A stretch of DNA of 64,000 nucleotides from SXOA01 sp046153945 (lineage in GTDB: Bacteria > Planctomycetota > Planctomycetia > Pirellulales > Pirellulaceae). The number at the start of each line of letters is the position of its first letter. The first letter of the stretch is position 1. Location of the stretch: NCBI GenBank assembly GCA_046153945.1, contig JBJXFF010000168.1, positions 1-64,000 of the forward strand. Reading direction: 5' to 3'. Made by a program: the position numbers and the translations under genes. The notes beneath the pieces are model-generated. The model searched no databases. It had not been told where the DNA came from and saw only the letters and a list, made by a program, of their open reading frames with translations. Shown here one piece after another: positions 28,333 through 36,934 of the stretch.

Positions 28333-28361
28333 TTAAGTTTTGAGACAAGTCTGCCGATAAT
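28333..28361 (+). promoter_or_regulatory. Candidate promoter of the small lipoprotein gene
   Basis: GATAAT (28356-28361) is a five-of-six -10 box; TTAAGT (28333-28338) at a 17-base spacing is a weak -35. The predicted start leaves about 55 bases before the ATG at 28426. Confidence 0.35.
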
Positions 28362-28425
28362 CCGGCCTGTAGCGAATAGATAAACTGCGAAAACTTTGCC
28401 GGTTAGTTGGATTAGGAACTGAAAT

Positions 28426-28950
28426 ATGCGATTTCATTCTACCGCTCTTTCCATGTGCCTCGTCGCCGCTGCCATGACCGGCTGTGCTGGTCTCGGGACG
28501 CCGAAGCCGGATTTGACGGCAGACCTTTCGAAGACGGGAACTCCCGGCACCGAAGCCGCAAATGCGAATACAGACAAAGTGGAAGTCATTTTCCAGCCTG
28601 ACCGCGGACAGGCCGAGCGCCTGGAACGTCCTCTCACGGAGGCCACCACCGTTCAGCAAATGTTGGTGCAAACCGGAGCTCTCAAAAAGTATCGTCGAAT
28701 CGAGGTCGAAGTGATGCGACCGCTTCCCAATGGTGGTGCCCACAAGATCCCTTGCGAATATGACCGCGAGACGCGGCAAATTAATCCCGAGAGTGATTAC
28801 GCTCTTATGCCTGGTGACCGAGTCATCATCAAGGAAGATGCTTCCACCATCGTTGATGACATTATGCAGTCGGCGGGCGGTAATCTGGGCAAACGCTTTA
28901 CCACGGGTGGCAAGCATAAGACGAAGAACCGATATCGCGTGGAAGGGTAG
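28426..28950 (+). CDS. Putative lipoprotein with polysaccharide-export-like C-terminal motif
   Basis: The 174-residue protein has a lipoprotein signal peptide with lipobox MTGC (Cys20). It continues with a Thr/Ala-rich linker and a globular part including TEATTVQQMLVQTGALKKYRRIEVEVMR (only the pattern is noted). The segment SDYALMPGDRVIIKED resembles the YxLxPGDxVxI motif seen in polysaccharide-export and SLBB domain proteins. That similarity is short and could be fortuitous. It is convergent with the GT2 synthase gene, with 28 bp between the stops, so a link to the exopolysaccharide locus is possible but not shown. Confidence 0.65.
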   Translation: MRFHSTALSMCLVAAAMTGCAGLGTPKPDLTADLSKTGTPGTEAANANTDKVEVIFQPDRGQAERLERPLTEATTVQQMLVQTGALKKYRRIEVEVMRPLPNGGAHKIPCEYDRETRQINPESDYALMPGDRVIIKEDASTIVDDIMQSAGGNLGKRFTTGGKHKTKNRYRVEG

Positions 28951-28978
28951 TCTTTGGCGGCATGGCCGCGCTCCCTGC

Positions 28979-30268
28979 TCACCAGTGCCATGTCGAATTA
29001 CGGACATGCTCCGGCACAAAATTGTCGCGAAAGCTGCGACGGCTCAAGAGTTCTTCCGTGATACTCACGAAAGTGATCGCCCGCATCAGCAGGTTGTAAA
29101 AGGGAATGAGCGGGATGCAGAGGCCAATGAGGACGTCGCGACGGCGGTCGTTGGAGTAGTACAACACGACGCCGAGGTTGACAACGTCCATGGCGACATA
29201 GATCAGATAGTACAACAGCCACTGCTTCCAGGTATTTTCTGTGATGTGGAACAGCGTCCAAAAGGCATAGCCCCAGAGCAGGTACGTGAAGGCGACGCTG
29301 TAGATGTATCGCTCCAGCAGGACCACTAAGTTCACCATTCGAAAATTGCGGCTCAGGGGGTTTGCCAGGTCCACATGCTTGCGGCATTCGAACGTGATGA
29401 CCGCCCATTCCCAGCGGCGGCGCTGTTTGATGAGCCGCCACCAGGACGAAGGAAGGTTCGTGAGGCACTGGGCATAAGGGGCAAAGGCGATTCTGTGACC
29501 GCACTTGCGGAGACGGAGCGTTAAGTCGCCATCCTCACCGGGGCCGACGTCCCATCCCATCAGCCGCTGAATGGCGGTGCGGCGGTAGGCACCAAAGGCC
29601 CCCGAAATGATGCCGAGCACATTCAGCCTCGCTGCAATCATGCGGCCGATGAAAATGCAGCGGAGGTATTCAAAAGCTTGCAGCCAGGTGGCCAGGTTGG
29701 TGAACGGGTTTCGGGCGATGACCGTACCGGAAACCGCCCCGACCGCGGGATTACGGAACGGCTGAACAATCTCCCAGATGGCGGCGGGACAAAGATGCGA
29801 GTCACCGTCAACGCACACGATGATTTCCGCTTGCGTGAACGGCAGAGCAAAGTTGAGTGCCGATGATTTGCCGCCGCGACGCGGCTTGCGTAGGACAGTT
29901 ACTCCGGTGTGCTTGGTCGCGAAGTCGCTGGCGATGAGGGCCATGCCGTCGCTGGAGCCGTCATCGACGACGATGATCTCCATCTTTGGGTAGCTGCCGT
30001 GGACGGAATGCAAAGTTGAGGCGAGCGTGTCCGCCTCGTTCAGCCCCGCGATGATGACGCAGACATCCGGACAATGCGTGTAACTCGGCTCGTTGGCGAG
30101 CAGCTTGCCGCTCAACCACCGCCAGATCATTGCTGCATAGTCATGGAGGAGCAGGCACACGAAACCGAGTGAGTAACGCGTGACATCCAGAAAAAGCATC
30201 GGGGCGAGCAACCACTGCAGCTCGTCAGTGCTTAGTGACGAGAGCCAACGGGTCCAGTCGTTGAACAT
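28979..30268 (-). CDS. GT2 processive glycosyltransferase (polysaccharide synthase)
   Basis: The 429-residue protein has one or two N-terminal membrane helices (20-50), a cytoplasmic GT2 catalytic domain and about four C-terminal helices. The GT2 motifs are VVDDGSSDG, CVDGDSH, GPGEDGDLTLRL and QRRRW. This is the BcsA/Alg8/hyaluronan-synthase layout: the aspartates bind the nucleotide sugar, the ED motif supplies the base and Q/RxxRW holds the growing chain. It lacks its own PilZ domain; the neighbouring upstream gene supplies one. Its start overlaps the PilZ protein gene by 44 bp, implying coupled synthesis. The sugar cannot be predicted. Confidence 0.9.
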   Translation of the reverse strand: MFNDWTRWLSSLSTDELQWLLAPMLFLDVTRYSLGFVCLLLHDYAAMIWRWLSGKLLANEPSYTHCPDVCVIIAGLNEADTLASTLHSVHGSYPKMEIIVVDDGSSDGMALIASDFATKHTGVTVLRKPRRGGKSSALNFALPFTQAEIIVCVDGDSHLCPAAIWEIVQPFRNPAVGAVSGTVIARNPFTNLATWLQAFEYLRCIFIGRMIAARLNVLGIISGAFGAYRRTAIQRLMGWDVGPGEDGDLTLRLRKCGHRIAFAPYAQCLTNLPSSWWRLIKQRRRWEWAVITFECRKHVDLANPLSRNFRMVNLVVLLERYIYSVAFTYLLWGYAFWTLFHITENTWKQWLLYYLIYVAMDVVNLGVVLYYSNDRRRDVLIGLCIPLIPFYNLLMRAITFVSITEELLSRRSFRDNFVPEHVRNSTWHW

Positions 30269-32060
30269 GATAGCCGATCAAGTCCTCTTCAATGGCTTGC
30301 TGAATGGGAAAGCGAAGTTCGCAGGCCAGGCATTGCCCGACAAGTTCCAACTGCGTATCTGACCAATTGCAGTCCAGGCATTGATACGGCCCGCTGAGAT
30401 ATTCATAATCAGCACCGATCACGAGCTTTCGTTGTCGGCACTTGGGGCAGACAAGCTCACCCCCTTGGTCGAATTCTTGCACCATCCCCACATGGGCGCA
30501 CGGGAAGTGATGGATGAGCTGACTGCTGGCAGTCCTCACCGAGCCGCAAGCCCGGCACCCGCGGCGGAGCGTGGGAACGGCTCGACAATCGGGGCAGGCC
30601 AGGATTCGGTCCATCAGAATGGGTCGGCAGATGCCGAGTTCCGCCCACTTGTAGAGTGCGGCGGTGGAGAGCCCGGTCTCATATCGATGAGACTTGGGGT
30701 TCAAGTGCGGCAGCATGTTTTCCGGACGAAGCACATCCCGATCGATGGAGGAAAACTGTCCCCCAACCTGCAGTCCACCGGGAACGGGCACCGATCTGCG
30801 GACATCCACGGTGGCAAAGTGTAACTGGCCATCCTCTCCTTCCACACCCACCACCAGGCGATGGGTCGGCAGTCGATCGAGTCCTAAAATCTGGAAGCAA
30901 ATTCCTTCCGCGCTGAAGTCAATCGATATTCCATCGGCCTGAAAGGCATTGACAGGTTGGTAGTCGGGCAATAGTGGAATGATAATGAGTGATCGCGCCA
31001 GCAGGTATCGCGGATGCAACCGGCGGTCGTTGGGCTGAATCGGCTGCGTCGTTGCTCGCCGGGTCAATTCCGCCGAAAGGCGCGCCCTCTCCTGGCTGAA
31101 ATCCGATTTGCTCCTTTGATGCCGAACAATGGCCATGCCTACCGAGCGGGCCAAATCTCCGGCGTCCCGTTCCTGCTTGGCGTGGCAGTCCTGTGCACCA
31201 TGTTTTACGATTTCCAGGGCTTCGGTTTCGTTGGCGTCTTCGGACACGACCACGATTGGTGCATGCTGAGCATACGGCCGCAGCCATTCCATCGTGGCCA
31301 CTCCGCGCGAGTCAGGAAGTTCGTTTTCCACCACGATCGCATCGAACGCCTCTCCCACCAGTCGCTGGAGAGCGTCGGAGAGCCGGGCTACCCGCTTCAC
31401 ATCGCACTGCGCTTGCATCGTCGCCGACAAACTGGATTGTATGAGCCCGACATATTCGCAATCGTCACCGACATGCAGAATGCTGAGCGACTGGCTGCCA
31501 CGACGAGAGCGGAATTCGGGTGCGGCAAGGAATTCGGAATCCAGAAGGCTGTTGGAAGTGAGTGGTGACGAAGCGGAAGCAGTTGCGGTGCCATCCGAAC
31601 CAACACCAACTAAGAAAGGTGATTCGCATACAATTCTCTGCCTGGAGGCATGGGGAGGAACTCGGACGGAACCCCGAGAGGCTTGGAACTTGCCACGCTC
31701 AATGGCAATGCGAACTCGTTGCAGCAACTGGGCAGCGGTAAACCGCCCTTTAATCAGCACGTCCGCGGCGATGCCGGCTAACTCTTCGAAACTGTGCTCG
31801 CCGGAAGTTTCCCGCACGAGAACAATCAATCGCAAATCCGGTGAAACCGCCGCAAGCTCTTCACAGGCAGCAAGCATCGGCTTCTCCTCGGTGGGCAGGC
31901 CCAGCAGCACTGCGGAAAAATCGAGCCGCGAAGCCAGATAGGCTCCTTCTTCCAAGGTGGCCAGGTGCGTGAGCTTGCAGCCCAGGCTTGTATCCTGCCG
32001 GATCATTAACGAAAGACGTTGGCCAAATTCCACGTCCTGGTCGATAAGAAGAATCTTCAT
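30225..32060 (-). CDS. Dual pseudo-receiver, PilZ and TackOD1-like zinc-domain protein
   Basis: The 611-residue protein starts at the ATG at 32060. Domain order: receiver-like 1 (1-120; phosphoacceptor position reads LLG, no Asp) and receiver-like 2 (190-315; phosphoacceptor position is Glu245 in VVENELPDSRG). A PilZ domain follows (345-445) with intact c-di-GMP motifs RLHPR (347-351) and DFSAEG (381-386). Last is a Cys-rich output domain (487-600) with CxxC pairs at 489/492, 502/505, 538/541, 561/564 and 577/580 plus HHFPC (517-521). The spacing of these pairs and the HHF/C motif resemble the thaumarchaeal output domain TackOD1. It lies between the HlyD adaptor (2-bp gap) and the GT2 synthase (44-bp overlap). 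It is the likely c-di-GMP switch of the locus. Confidence 0.85.
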   Translation of the reverse strand: MKILLIDQDVEFGQRLSLMIRQDTSLGCKLTHLATLEEGAYLASRLDFSAVLLGLPTEEKPMLAACEELAAVSPDLRLIVLVRETSGEHSFEELAGIAADVLIKGRFTAAQLLQRVRIAIERGKFQASRGSVRVPPHASRQRIVCESPFLVGVGSDGTATASASSPLTSNSLLDSEFLAAPEFRSRRGSQSLSILHVGDDCEYVGLIQSSLSATMQAQCDVKRVARLSDALQRLVGEAFDAIVVENELPDSRGVATMEWLRPYAQHAPIVVVSEDANETEALEIVKHGAQDCHAKQERDAGDLARSVGMAIVRHQRSKSDFSQERARLSAELTRRATTQPIQPNDRRLHPRYLLARSLIIIPLLPDYQPVNAFQADGISIDFSAEGICFQILGLDRLPTHRLVVGVEGEDGQLHFATVDVRRSVPVPGGLQVGGQFSSIDRDVLRPENMLPHLNPKSHRYETGLSTAALYKWAELGICRPILMDRILACPDCRAVPTLRRGCRACGSVRTASSQLIHHFPCAHVGMVQEFDQGGELVCPKCRQRKLVIGADYEYLSGPYQCLDCNWSDTQLELVGQCLACELRFPIQQAIEEDLIGYHVQRLDPLALVTKH

Positions 32061-32062
32061 GG

Positions 32063-33436
32063 TCAATCTGCCTGAGGTGGAAGCGGAAGTGACAGTTCGC
32101 GAGTAGGCGGTACTGTGGCAATCGGCCTCTCGTCGGCTCGATAGAACCAGCGATTCCAACTCGCCGGCAATGCAATTTCGCAGCCTAGCTTGACCCGATC
32201 ATTGGCCAATAGGTCAGCCTCAAAGCGGACATACATAGGGAGTACTTGCTCGCTCTGGCGGTAGTACCGCTGCAAGTTGTCCGGGATTGTGATATACCGC
32301 TCACCGAATCGGCGGACCTGGCAAGGGACTGCTCCGCCATGCGGCCCGGAACAGATAACGGTCGCTTGTCCCTTCTTGAAGCTGCTCGCCTGCTCTTGAG
32401 AGAGGTAGATGATTCCCCCCACGGAGTTGTCCTCCAGGATCTCCAGCAGCACGCTTGCCGCATCGACTTGCTCGCCGCTGAAGTAGTTGGACCGGATGAC
32501 TTGCCCTCCCACCGGAGCCCGAATCAACCCTTCTTCGATCAGCGTCCGCAAACGGGAGAGTTCTGATTGCAAGTACTCGATGCGAAGCATGAGCGGCTTT
32601 AATTGAGCGGAGTCGTTTTCCAGAATGGAGGCGTCCGCCAGCTTTTTGCGCTCCGCAACGGCAACTTTGACCTTTTCGAGCCTGTCCTTCTGGCCTTGGA
32701 AGGCGAATTGCGTCTCTTCCAACATTTCCAGGCTGATTGCCCCTCGTTCCTGCAGCACTTTGTCGCGTCCGTAGCGGGACTCTAGTTCGGCGAGTTTGGC
32801 CTGTTGCTCGGCCATGTCTCCCCAAAGCTCGAAATAATCCGCGGCGGCGCGCTGAGCCAGATCCGCCTGTTGACGGGCCTGCCACTGCAACTTGGAAACC
32901 TCCGCATCGAGCGTCCCTTGGGCAATGCGTAATTCGTCCCCCGCTCGTGCCAAACGCTGCGTAAGTTCCAGATTCTCCACGGTCATTAACAATTGGCCCT
33001 GGGCGACGTGGTCCCCTTCGCGGATATGAAGGGCGCGCACATTGCCTCCCTGTGGAGCCGGCACATGGATCACGCGGCCGGTAATGTGTCCGTAGGCATC
33101 GTAACGAAGGAACGAGTTCCAAATGCCGTAAGCGCCCGCGCCGAAAATGCACAGAAGTATGCCACCTACGAAGAATCGCCCTTTGGGACGTTTGGCGGCG
33201 GGAGTGGATCGTCCCAACATGGGGGCCGGCAGAACCGCACCCGCAGCCGCGGGCAAGACGGCATTGGGCAGCAAGGCCGCGGAACTTTCGGGAAACCAGC
33301 GGGAGGGCTTGCGCGTGGGTGTATGTGGGGCAGGCGCTTCGGCTGTCGAACCGGCATCGACCGGCGTGCCAGTGAAACCGCGCATGCGACGAGCGGGTGC
33401 TGGGTCGCCTGGAGGATTGTTGGCCGGGGGCGTCAT
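32063..33436 (-). CDS. HlyD/EmrA-type periplasmic adaptor protein
   Basis: The protein of about 457 residues has a Pro/Ala-rich cytoplasmic tail, one membrane helix (about 88-106, RFFVGGILLCIFGAGAYGIW), and a biotinyl-lipoyl-like half motif (GNVRALHIREGDHVAQGQLL). A long coiled coil (about 150-300) follows, then the second lipoyl half (GLIRAPVGGQVIRSNYFSGEQV) and a beta-barrel/membrane-proximal region. This is the membrane-fusion protein fold that links an inner-membrane machine to a TolC channel; Alg44 of alginate synthesis has a related adaptor part. The position next to a PilZ protein and GT2 synthase argues for polysaccharide export rather than drug efflux. The ATG at 33436 is preferred to a TTG four codons upstream. 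Confidence 0.88.
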   Translation of the reverse strand: MTPPANNPPGDPAPARRMRGFTGTPVDAGSTAEAPAPHTPTRKPSRWFPESSAALLPNAVLPAAAGAVLPAPMLGRSTPAAKRPKGRFFVGGILLCIFGAGAYGIWNSFLRYDAYGHITGRVIHVPAPQGGNVRALHIREGDHVAQGQLLMTVENLELTQRLARAGDELRIAQGTLDAEVSKLQWQARQQADLAQRAAADYFELWGDMAEQQAKLAELESRYGRDKVLQERGAISLEMLEETQFAFQGQKDRLEKVKVAVAERKKLADASILENDSAQLKPLMLRIEYLQSELSRLRTLIEEGLIRAPVGGQVIRSNYFSGEQVDAASVLLEILEDNSVGGIIYLSQEQASSFKKGQATVICSGPHGGAVPCQVRRFGERYITIPDNLQRYYRQSEQVLPMYVRFEADLLANDRVKLGCEIALPASWNRWFYRADERPIATVPPTRELSLPLPPQAD

Positions 33437-33504
33437 CGCTAATCGCAATCGACGAGTACGCGGAACGTGTCTTTCGCTACCCAGGCGCAGACACCTACAA
33501 CCCC

Positions 33505-33531
33505 CTAATATTCATTCGGAGTGGGTGTCAA
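33505..33531 (-). promoter_or_regulatory. Candidate promoter of the HlyD-PilZ-GT2 genes
   Basis: On the minus strand a perfect TTGACA (33531-33526) is followed 15 bases later by TATTAG (33510-33505). The -35 is strong, but the spacing is short and the -10 only four-of-six. It lies in the 262-bp gap that separates the adaptor gene from the two upstream secreted-protein genes, suggesting two transcription units. Confidence 0.4.
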
Positions 33532-33698
33532 GGAACTCCAATCGATAGTCAGTTTCCCCCTTAAGGAATGGGATTCCGGTCTTGGAGTCTGTGACTCGCA
33601 GGAATCATGACGAAACAATCAATTGCCAAGTGAATAGTGCCCAAAGATTCGCCGCCCGCATGTCTAGAGGGCGAGAGCGTTCTCATCGATTGTCGCAA

Positions 33699-35765
33699 TT
33701 ATTCCGACGACTTCAGTTTCAGGGGTAACGCGGAAAGTGGCGGTTTGTCCTTCGTAACTTTGGGGCGATAACTTTCGTAGGAGTGGATGGCCAAGCCGCG
33801 ATAGGTCTTAAACCGGACAAAATCTTGCTCGGCTAAACCCGATTGCAGTCGAAGTTCCGAGGGTGTTTCTTCTGCGAAGGTGCATTTTGAAGGCATCACC
33901 GCCGCGGCACTGAATCCGGGAATGATGCGATCCTCCGCCAGTAGTTTGACATCCTGGACTGCGAATGCTCGCCATTCTCCGCTCTTGCTAATTGCAGCGG
34001 CAACCTGAGCCTGAACCTTTTCGATTTGTTCCTGCGGCCCAGAATTCCCGGAATTGCCAAAGTGCTTTGCAATTTCCGCCAACGCCATTGCGGCTGCGGC
34101 GCGCTGCTCCGGAGTGCTGTTCCTCGGGCGCTCGATGCCCACATGAATGTTCACTCCATCATCAAGACGATTCAGCCTCAGCCCCTGGAGGCGGCGGAGG
34201 TTGGCAAAGTGTTTGGCATTGCCCCGCAGAGCCGTGCGGAATTGCTCTCGGGGGAGTCCCACGATGAACTGCACTTCGGCCGGTTCTGCCGCCAATGTCT
34301 CAATTCCCATGAAGACTTCAGCCTGTGTATCTCCACTGCCGCGATGTTCCAGAATTCCGCGTCCGTGATAAATCATCCCATCGGGCCCGTCCGCGCTATC
34401 GCGGTAGTTCATAATCCCTACCACGTCCAATAGATCCAGGCAATGAAAGCTCGCCGGCTGGCGAATGTTTTGAAAGGTGACCTCGCCAGGATAGCTGGCG
34501 GATGGGACTTCCCTCTCCTGCCACCAGAAAGGAATGTCCACGCCAAAGCGAAACTCCGCTCGACTCCTGCGAGCAGCGGTGACCCGCCGCTGACATTCCG
34601 CATTGAGCTGCAAAAACTCTTCCAGGATTCTTTCCCGCAGTTCCTGCTCTTCCCATCCAAGCAGAAGATACGGCTCGTTGTCGAAATGAATGCCATCAAA
34701 TCGCTGATCCGGCGGCGAAGCAGCGTTGAACTTGATAACGCCGTCGACCACGGCCAGAGGTATGTGATGATTTTCCTTAACGGCATATTCCGGCGCTCCG
34801 TCCAGCGCATCGACTCGAATCTTGCGTGAATGAGCCGATCGAATGAAATTGCCCCACTGCTCTTCGTTCGCGATGATGCAGCGTGGCTCGCCACTTCCGG
34901 TCCCCAGTCCTCCCGGCTCGATCTTGTAATCAAGCTGCATCCAAAGTTGGTTGATCTGTTCCTCCTCGCAAAAATCCAATAGCTCACCGCACTGCCGCGG
35001 ATCGGCGAGGATGGACTTGGCCGTCCACACCCAAAGCGCGCGGGGTAGGACGCTTTCTTGCGAGGTTCTCGTCACTTTCTCGGATGGAAAGGTAGCTTGC
35101 TCGGGAGAAATCTCAGCACGCTCCAAATTCGCCCGACGCTTGAAGCTCACGTCATCGACAAAGACCACCGCTTTACCCGGCGAGCGGAAGTTAAGCGTCA
35201 GGCCTCCTAACTCTCGCCGATTTAATCCTTCGAGCGAGCCCAGCGGCACTACGACTTCCTGCCATTTGGTAGTCACGCCGCCGGGCAAGTAGTCGGATAC
35301 TTCTCCCAGCCGCACGCTGTCTTGCTTGCCAATCCACGTCTTGTCGGCCAGTTGCACATCAAAAGACTCATTCCCTTTCTCCCCTCGGACCCAAATTGAC
35401 AAGTACGCAAAGCCGCTTGCGTCGAAGTACTTGGGCTCCGCCGAGTGCATGTCAAAAAAGTGAATCCACGCGCCGCAAAATCCGATTTCCTGGCGGTTCA
35501 CTTCCAAGCGGAGGCTCTTGCCAGTCTTTCCATGAAAGGCTTGAGCCGTGCGCAGCGACTTGGCAAGCGACGGTGCTGCCTCAAACGTACTGCGATAGCC
35601 GCCCAGCGAATTCTGAATGTCGCCGTCGAAGCTATCAACCAGCAACACGTCCGCTGCGGTGGATGACTTCTCCACCGGCTCCGAGGCGAGCGCACATGTC
35701 GCAGCGCCGCAGAGCAGCAGAAGGCACAGTGGTGCGGGAGCGAGCTTGTGCATTCGATCTTGCAT
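33699..35765 (-). CDS. Secreted carbohydrate-binding and glycoside-hydrolase-like protein
   Basis: The 688-residue protein has a signal peptide (about residues 5-28). A jelly-roll, galactose-binding-like domain follows (about 40-210: VLLVDSFDGD, YLSIWVRGEKGNESFDVQL, KWQEVVVPLG, FVDDVSFKRR) of the CBM11/CIA30 kind. A region of about 260 residues (240-500) has TIM-barrel-like strands (RALWVWTAKSI, QLWMQLDYK, FDGIHFDNEPYLLLGW with acidic residues at a strand end, VVGIMNYRD). No specific glycoside hydrolase family is recognised. Polysaccharide loci often encode a periplasmic hydrolase or lyase (BcsZ, AlgL), so trimming or binding of the locus product is inferred. It starts 3 bp after the stop of the upstream gene. 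Confidence 0.7.
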   Translation of the reverse strand: MQDRMHKLAPAPLCLLLLCGAATCALASEPVEKSSTAADVLLVDSFDGDIQNSLGGYRSTFEAAPSLAKSLRTAQAFHGKTGKSLRLEVNRQEIGFCGAWIHFFDMHSAEPKYFDASGFAYLSIWVRGEKGNESFDVQLADKTWIGKQDSVRLGEVSDYLPGGVTTKWQEVVVPLGSLEGLNRRELGGLTLNFRSPGKAVVFVDDVSFKRRANLERAEISPEQATFPSEKVTRTSQESVLPRALWVWTAKSILADPRQCGELLDFCEEEQINQLWMQLDYKIEPGGLGTGSGEPRCIIANEEQWGNFIRSAHSRKIRVDALDGAPEYAVKENHHIPLAVVDGVIKFNAASPPDQRFDGIHFDNEPYLLLGWEEQELRERILEEFLQLNAECQRRVTAARRSRAEFRFGVDIPFWWQEREVPSASYPGEVTFQNIRQPASFHCLDLLDVVGIMNYRDSADGPDGMIYHGRGILEHRGSGDTQAEVFMGIETLAAEPAEVQFIVGLPREQFRTALRGNAKHFANLRRLQGLRLNRLDDGVNIHVGIERPRNSTPEQRAAAAMALAEIAKHFGNSGNSGPQEQIEKVQAQVAAAISKSGEWRAFAVQDVKLLAEDRIIPGFSAAAVMPSKCTFAEETPSELRLQSGLAEQDFVRFKTYRGLAIHSYESYRPKVTKDKPPLSALPLKLKSSE

Positions 35766-35767
35766 GC

Positions 35768-36604
35768 CTATTTCCCGTCTTTTCCTTCGGGGCGTTCCAA
35801 TGTCACAAGCACTTCCTTGCTCCTGGGTATTCCAGGAGGAAGGCCTTCAAACGAGATTCCCGTGACGAACCTTTCAGCCGCCTTGGCGCTAGAAAACGTC
35901 AGGACTGCCACACGGAATTTTGTCCCACTTGGCGTCTTTTCATTGCCAAAGCGGGCAGTGCTGGTGAAGGCTCCTTCTTCGCCAAACTTGGCCTGACCCT
36001 GGACCCACCACTCGTCGTTCTGATTGTCACAACGAACTATGACTACCGGCCAACCTTCGCTGGTCATTTTGCCGGTGACTTCCGTGACGGTCTTTACCTT
36101 GGCGTCCGGCGTCGGATACGTCACTGCCCCAACCGCGGGCGTCTTGTCCGCCGCCTTGGCCGTGGTTGCTTTACCGAGCACAACAGGAATGACCTCGGAA
36201 TGAGCGACGCTTTCGGGGACGACCGCCAGCGATTCCTTGCCGCGGAAAATGTCCACTTCTTCGTCACTGGTAAGTACGACGATCGCAATATGGAATTTCG
36301 TTCCGCTGGCCGTCTTGTCATTCCCGAAGCGAAGTTTGGCTTTGAACAGACCGCGATCATTGGGTTCCACCGGTGGCTGTGGATACCATTCGCCTCCTGG
36401 AACATCCGGCCGGATGAGGACCACGGGCTGGCCAGGAATGCTGATTCTGCCGACGACTTCCTGCATCGGCTCGACGACTTCGTCCCTTTTGGGACTGACA
36501 ATACTGGCCGGTGCCTTTTCAGCGGCAGAGATAGGATGGCTCCATGCTAAGAGCCAGGCGGCGGCGACGGCCCCGCCAATTCTTACAGAATCTGTGATTC
36601 TCAT
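35768..36604 (-). CDS. Secreted protein with two tandem copies of an Ig-like domain
   Basis: From the ATG at 36604, with GGAGG about eight bases upstream, the 278-residue protein has a signal peptide (ending near residue 28). It then has two homologous repeats of about 110 residues (35-146 and 160-270). Matching landmarks are EVVGRISIPGQPVVLIRPD against EVTGKMTSEGWPVVIVRCD, then GLFKAKLRFGNDKTASGTKF against GAFTSTARFGNEKTPSGTKF. Each repeat looks like a beta-sandwich module. No function is recognised. Its adjacency (2-bp gap) to the secreted glycosidase-like gene suggests joint action in the periplasm or on the surface. Confidence 0.7.
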   Translation of the reverse strand: MRITDSVRIGGAVAAAWLLAWSHPISAAEKAPASIVSPKRDEVVEPMQEVVGRISIPGQPVVLIRPDVPGGEWYPQPPVEPNDRGLFKAKLRFGNDKTASGTKFHIAIVVLTSDEEVDIFRGKESLAVVPESVAHSEVIPVVLGKATTAKAADKTPAVGAVTYPTPDAKVKTVTEVTGKMTSEGWPVVIVRCDNQNDEWWVQGQAKFGEEGAFTSTARFGNEKTPSGTKFRVAVLTFSSAKAAERFVTGISFEGLPPGIPRSKEVLVTLERPEGKDGK

Positions 36605-36934
36605 TTCTAGACCTCCACGAGTTTTGCCCCCTCGGGTTTGGTCACGCACAAGGGAGCTTAACCCCCCCCTCATGGCGAGTCCAAGAGACATGCCGCAATT
36701 GCGAGTGTTTTTTCCGAAAAGCCTGTCTCGCATTAGGTTTACGGAAGAATATCCCGTCGCGCAAAGGTGCGAGGATAGTGAAAGAAGACCGCGCAGGAAG
36801 GGTTCGGGGGCGGCCCGTGCTACCGTTCAGTCGCGCGCGACCCTAATAACCGGACTTATCCGGCCAGAATAGCCGTTACGGCACACATAAACCGAACCTA
36901 GAGGAGGAGTCCCACTCTTCCAGAGGATTATTGC
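36605..36934. other. Divergent intergenic region of the polysaccharide locus
   Basis: This 330-bp region lies between the divergent secreted-repeat gene and the TolC-like gene. It contains a small hairpin (CCGGA 36850-36854, TCCGG 36859-36863) and the GTG start region of the TolC gene with AGAGGA at 36922-36927. No convincing sigma70 promoter pair was found, and there is no credible gene. Confidence 0.4.
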
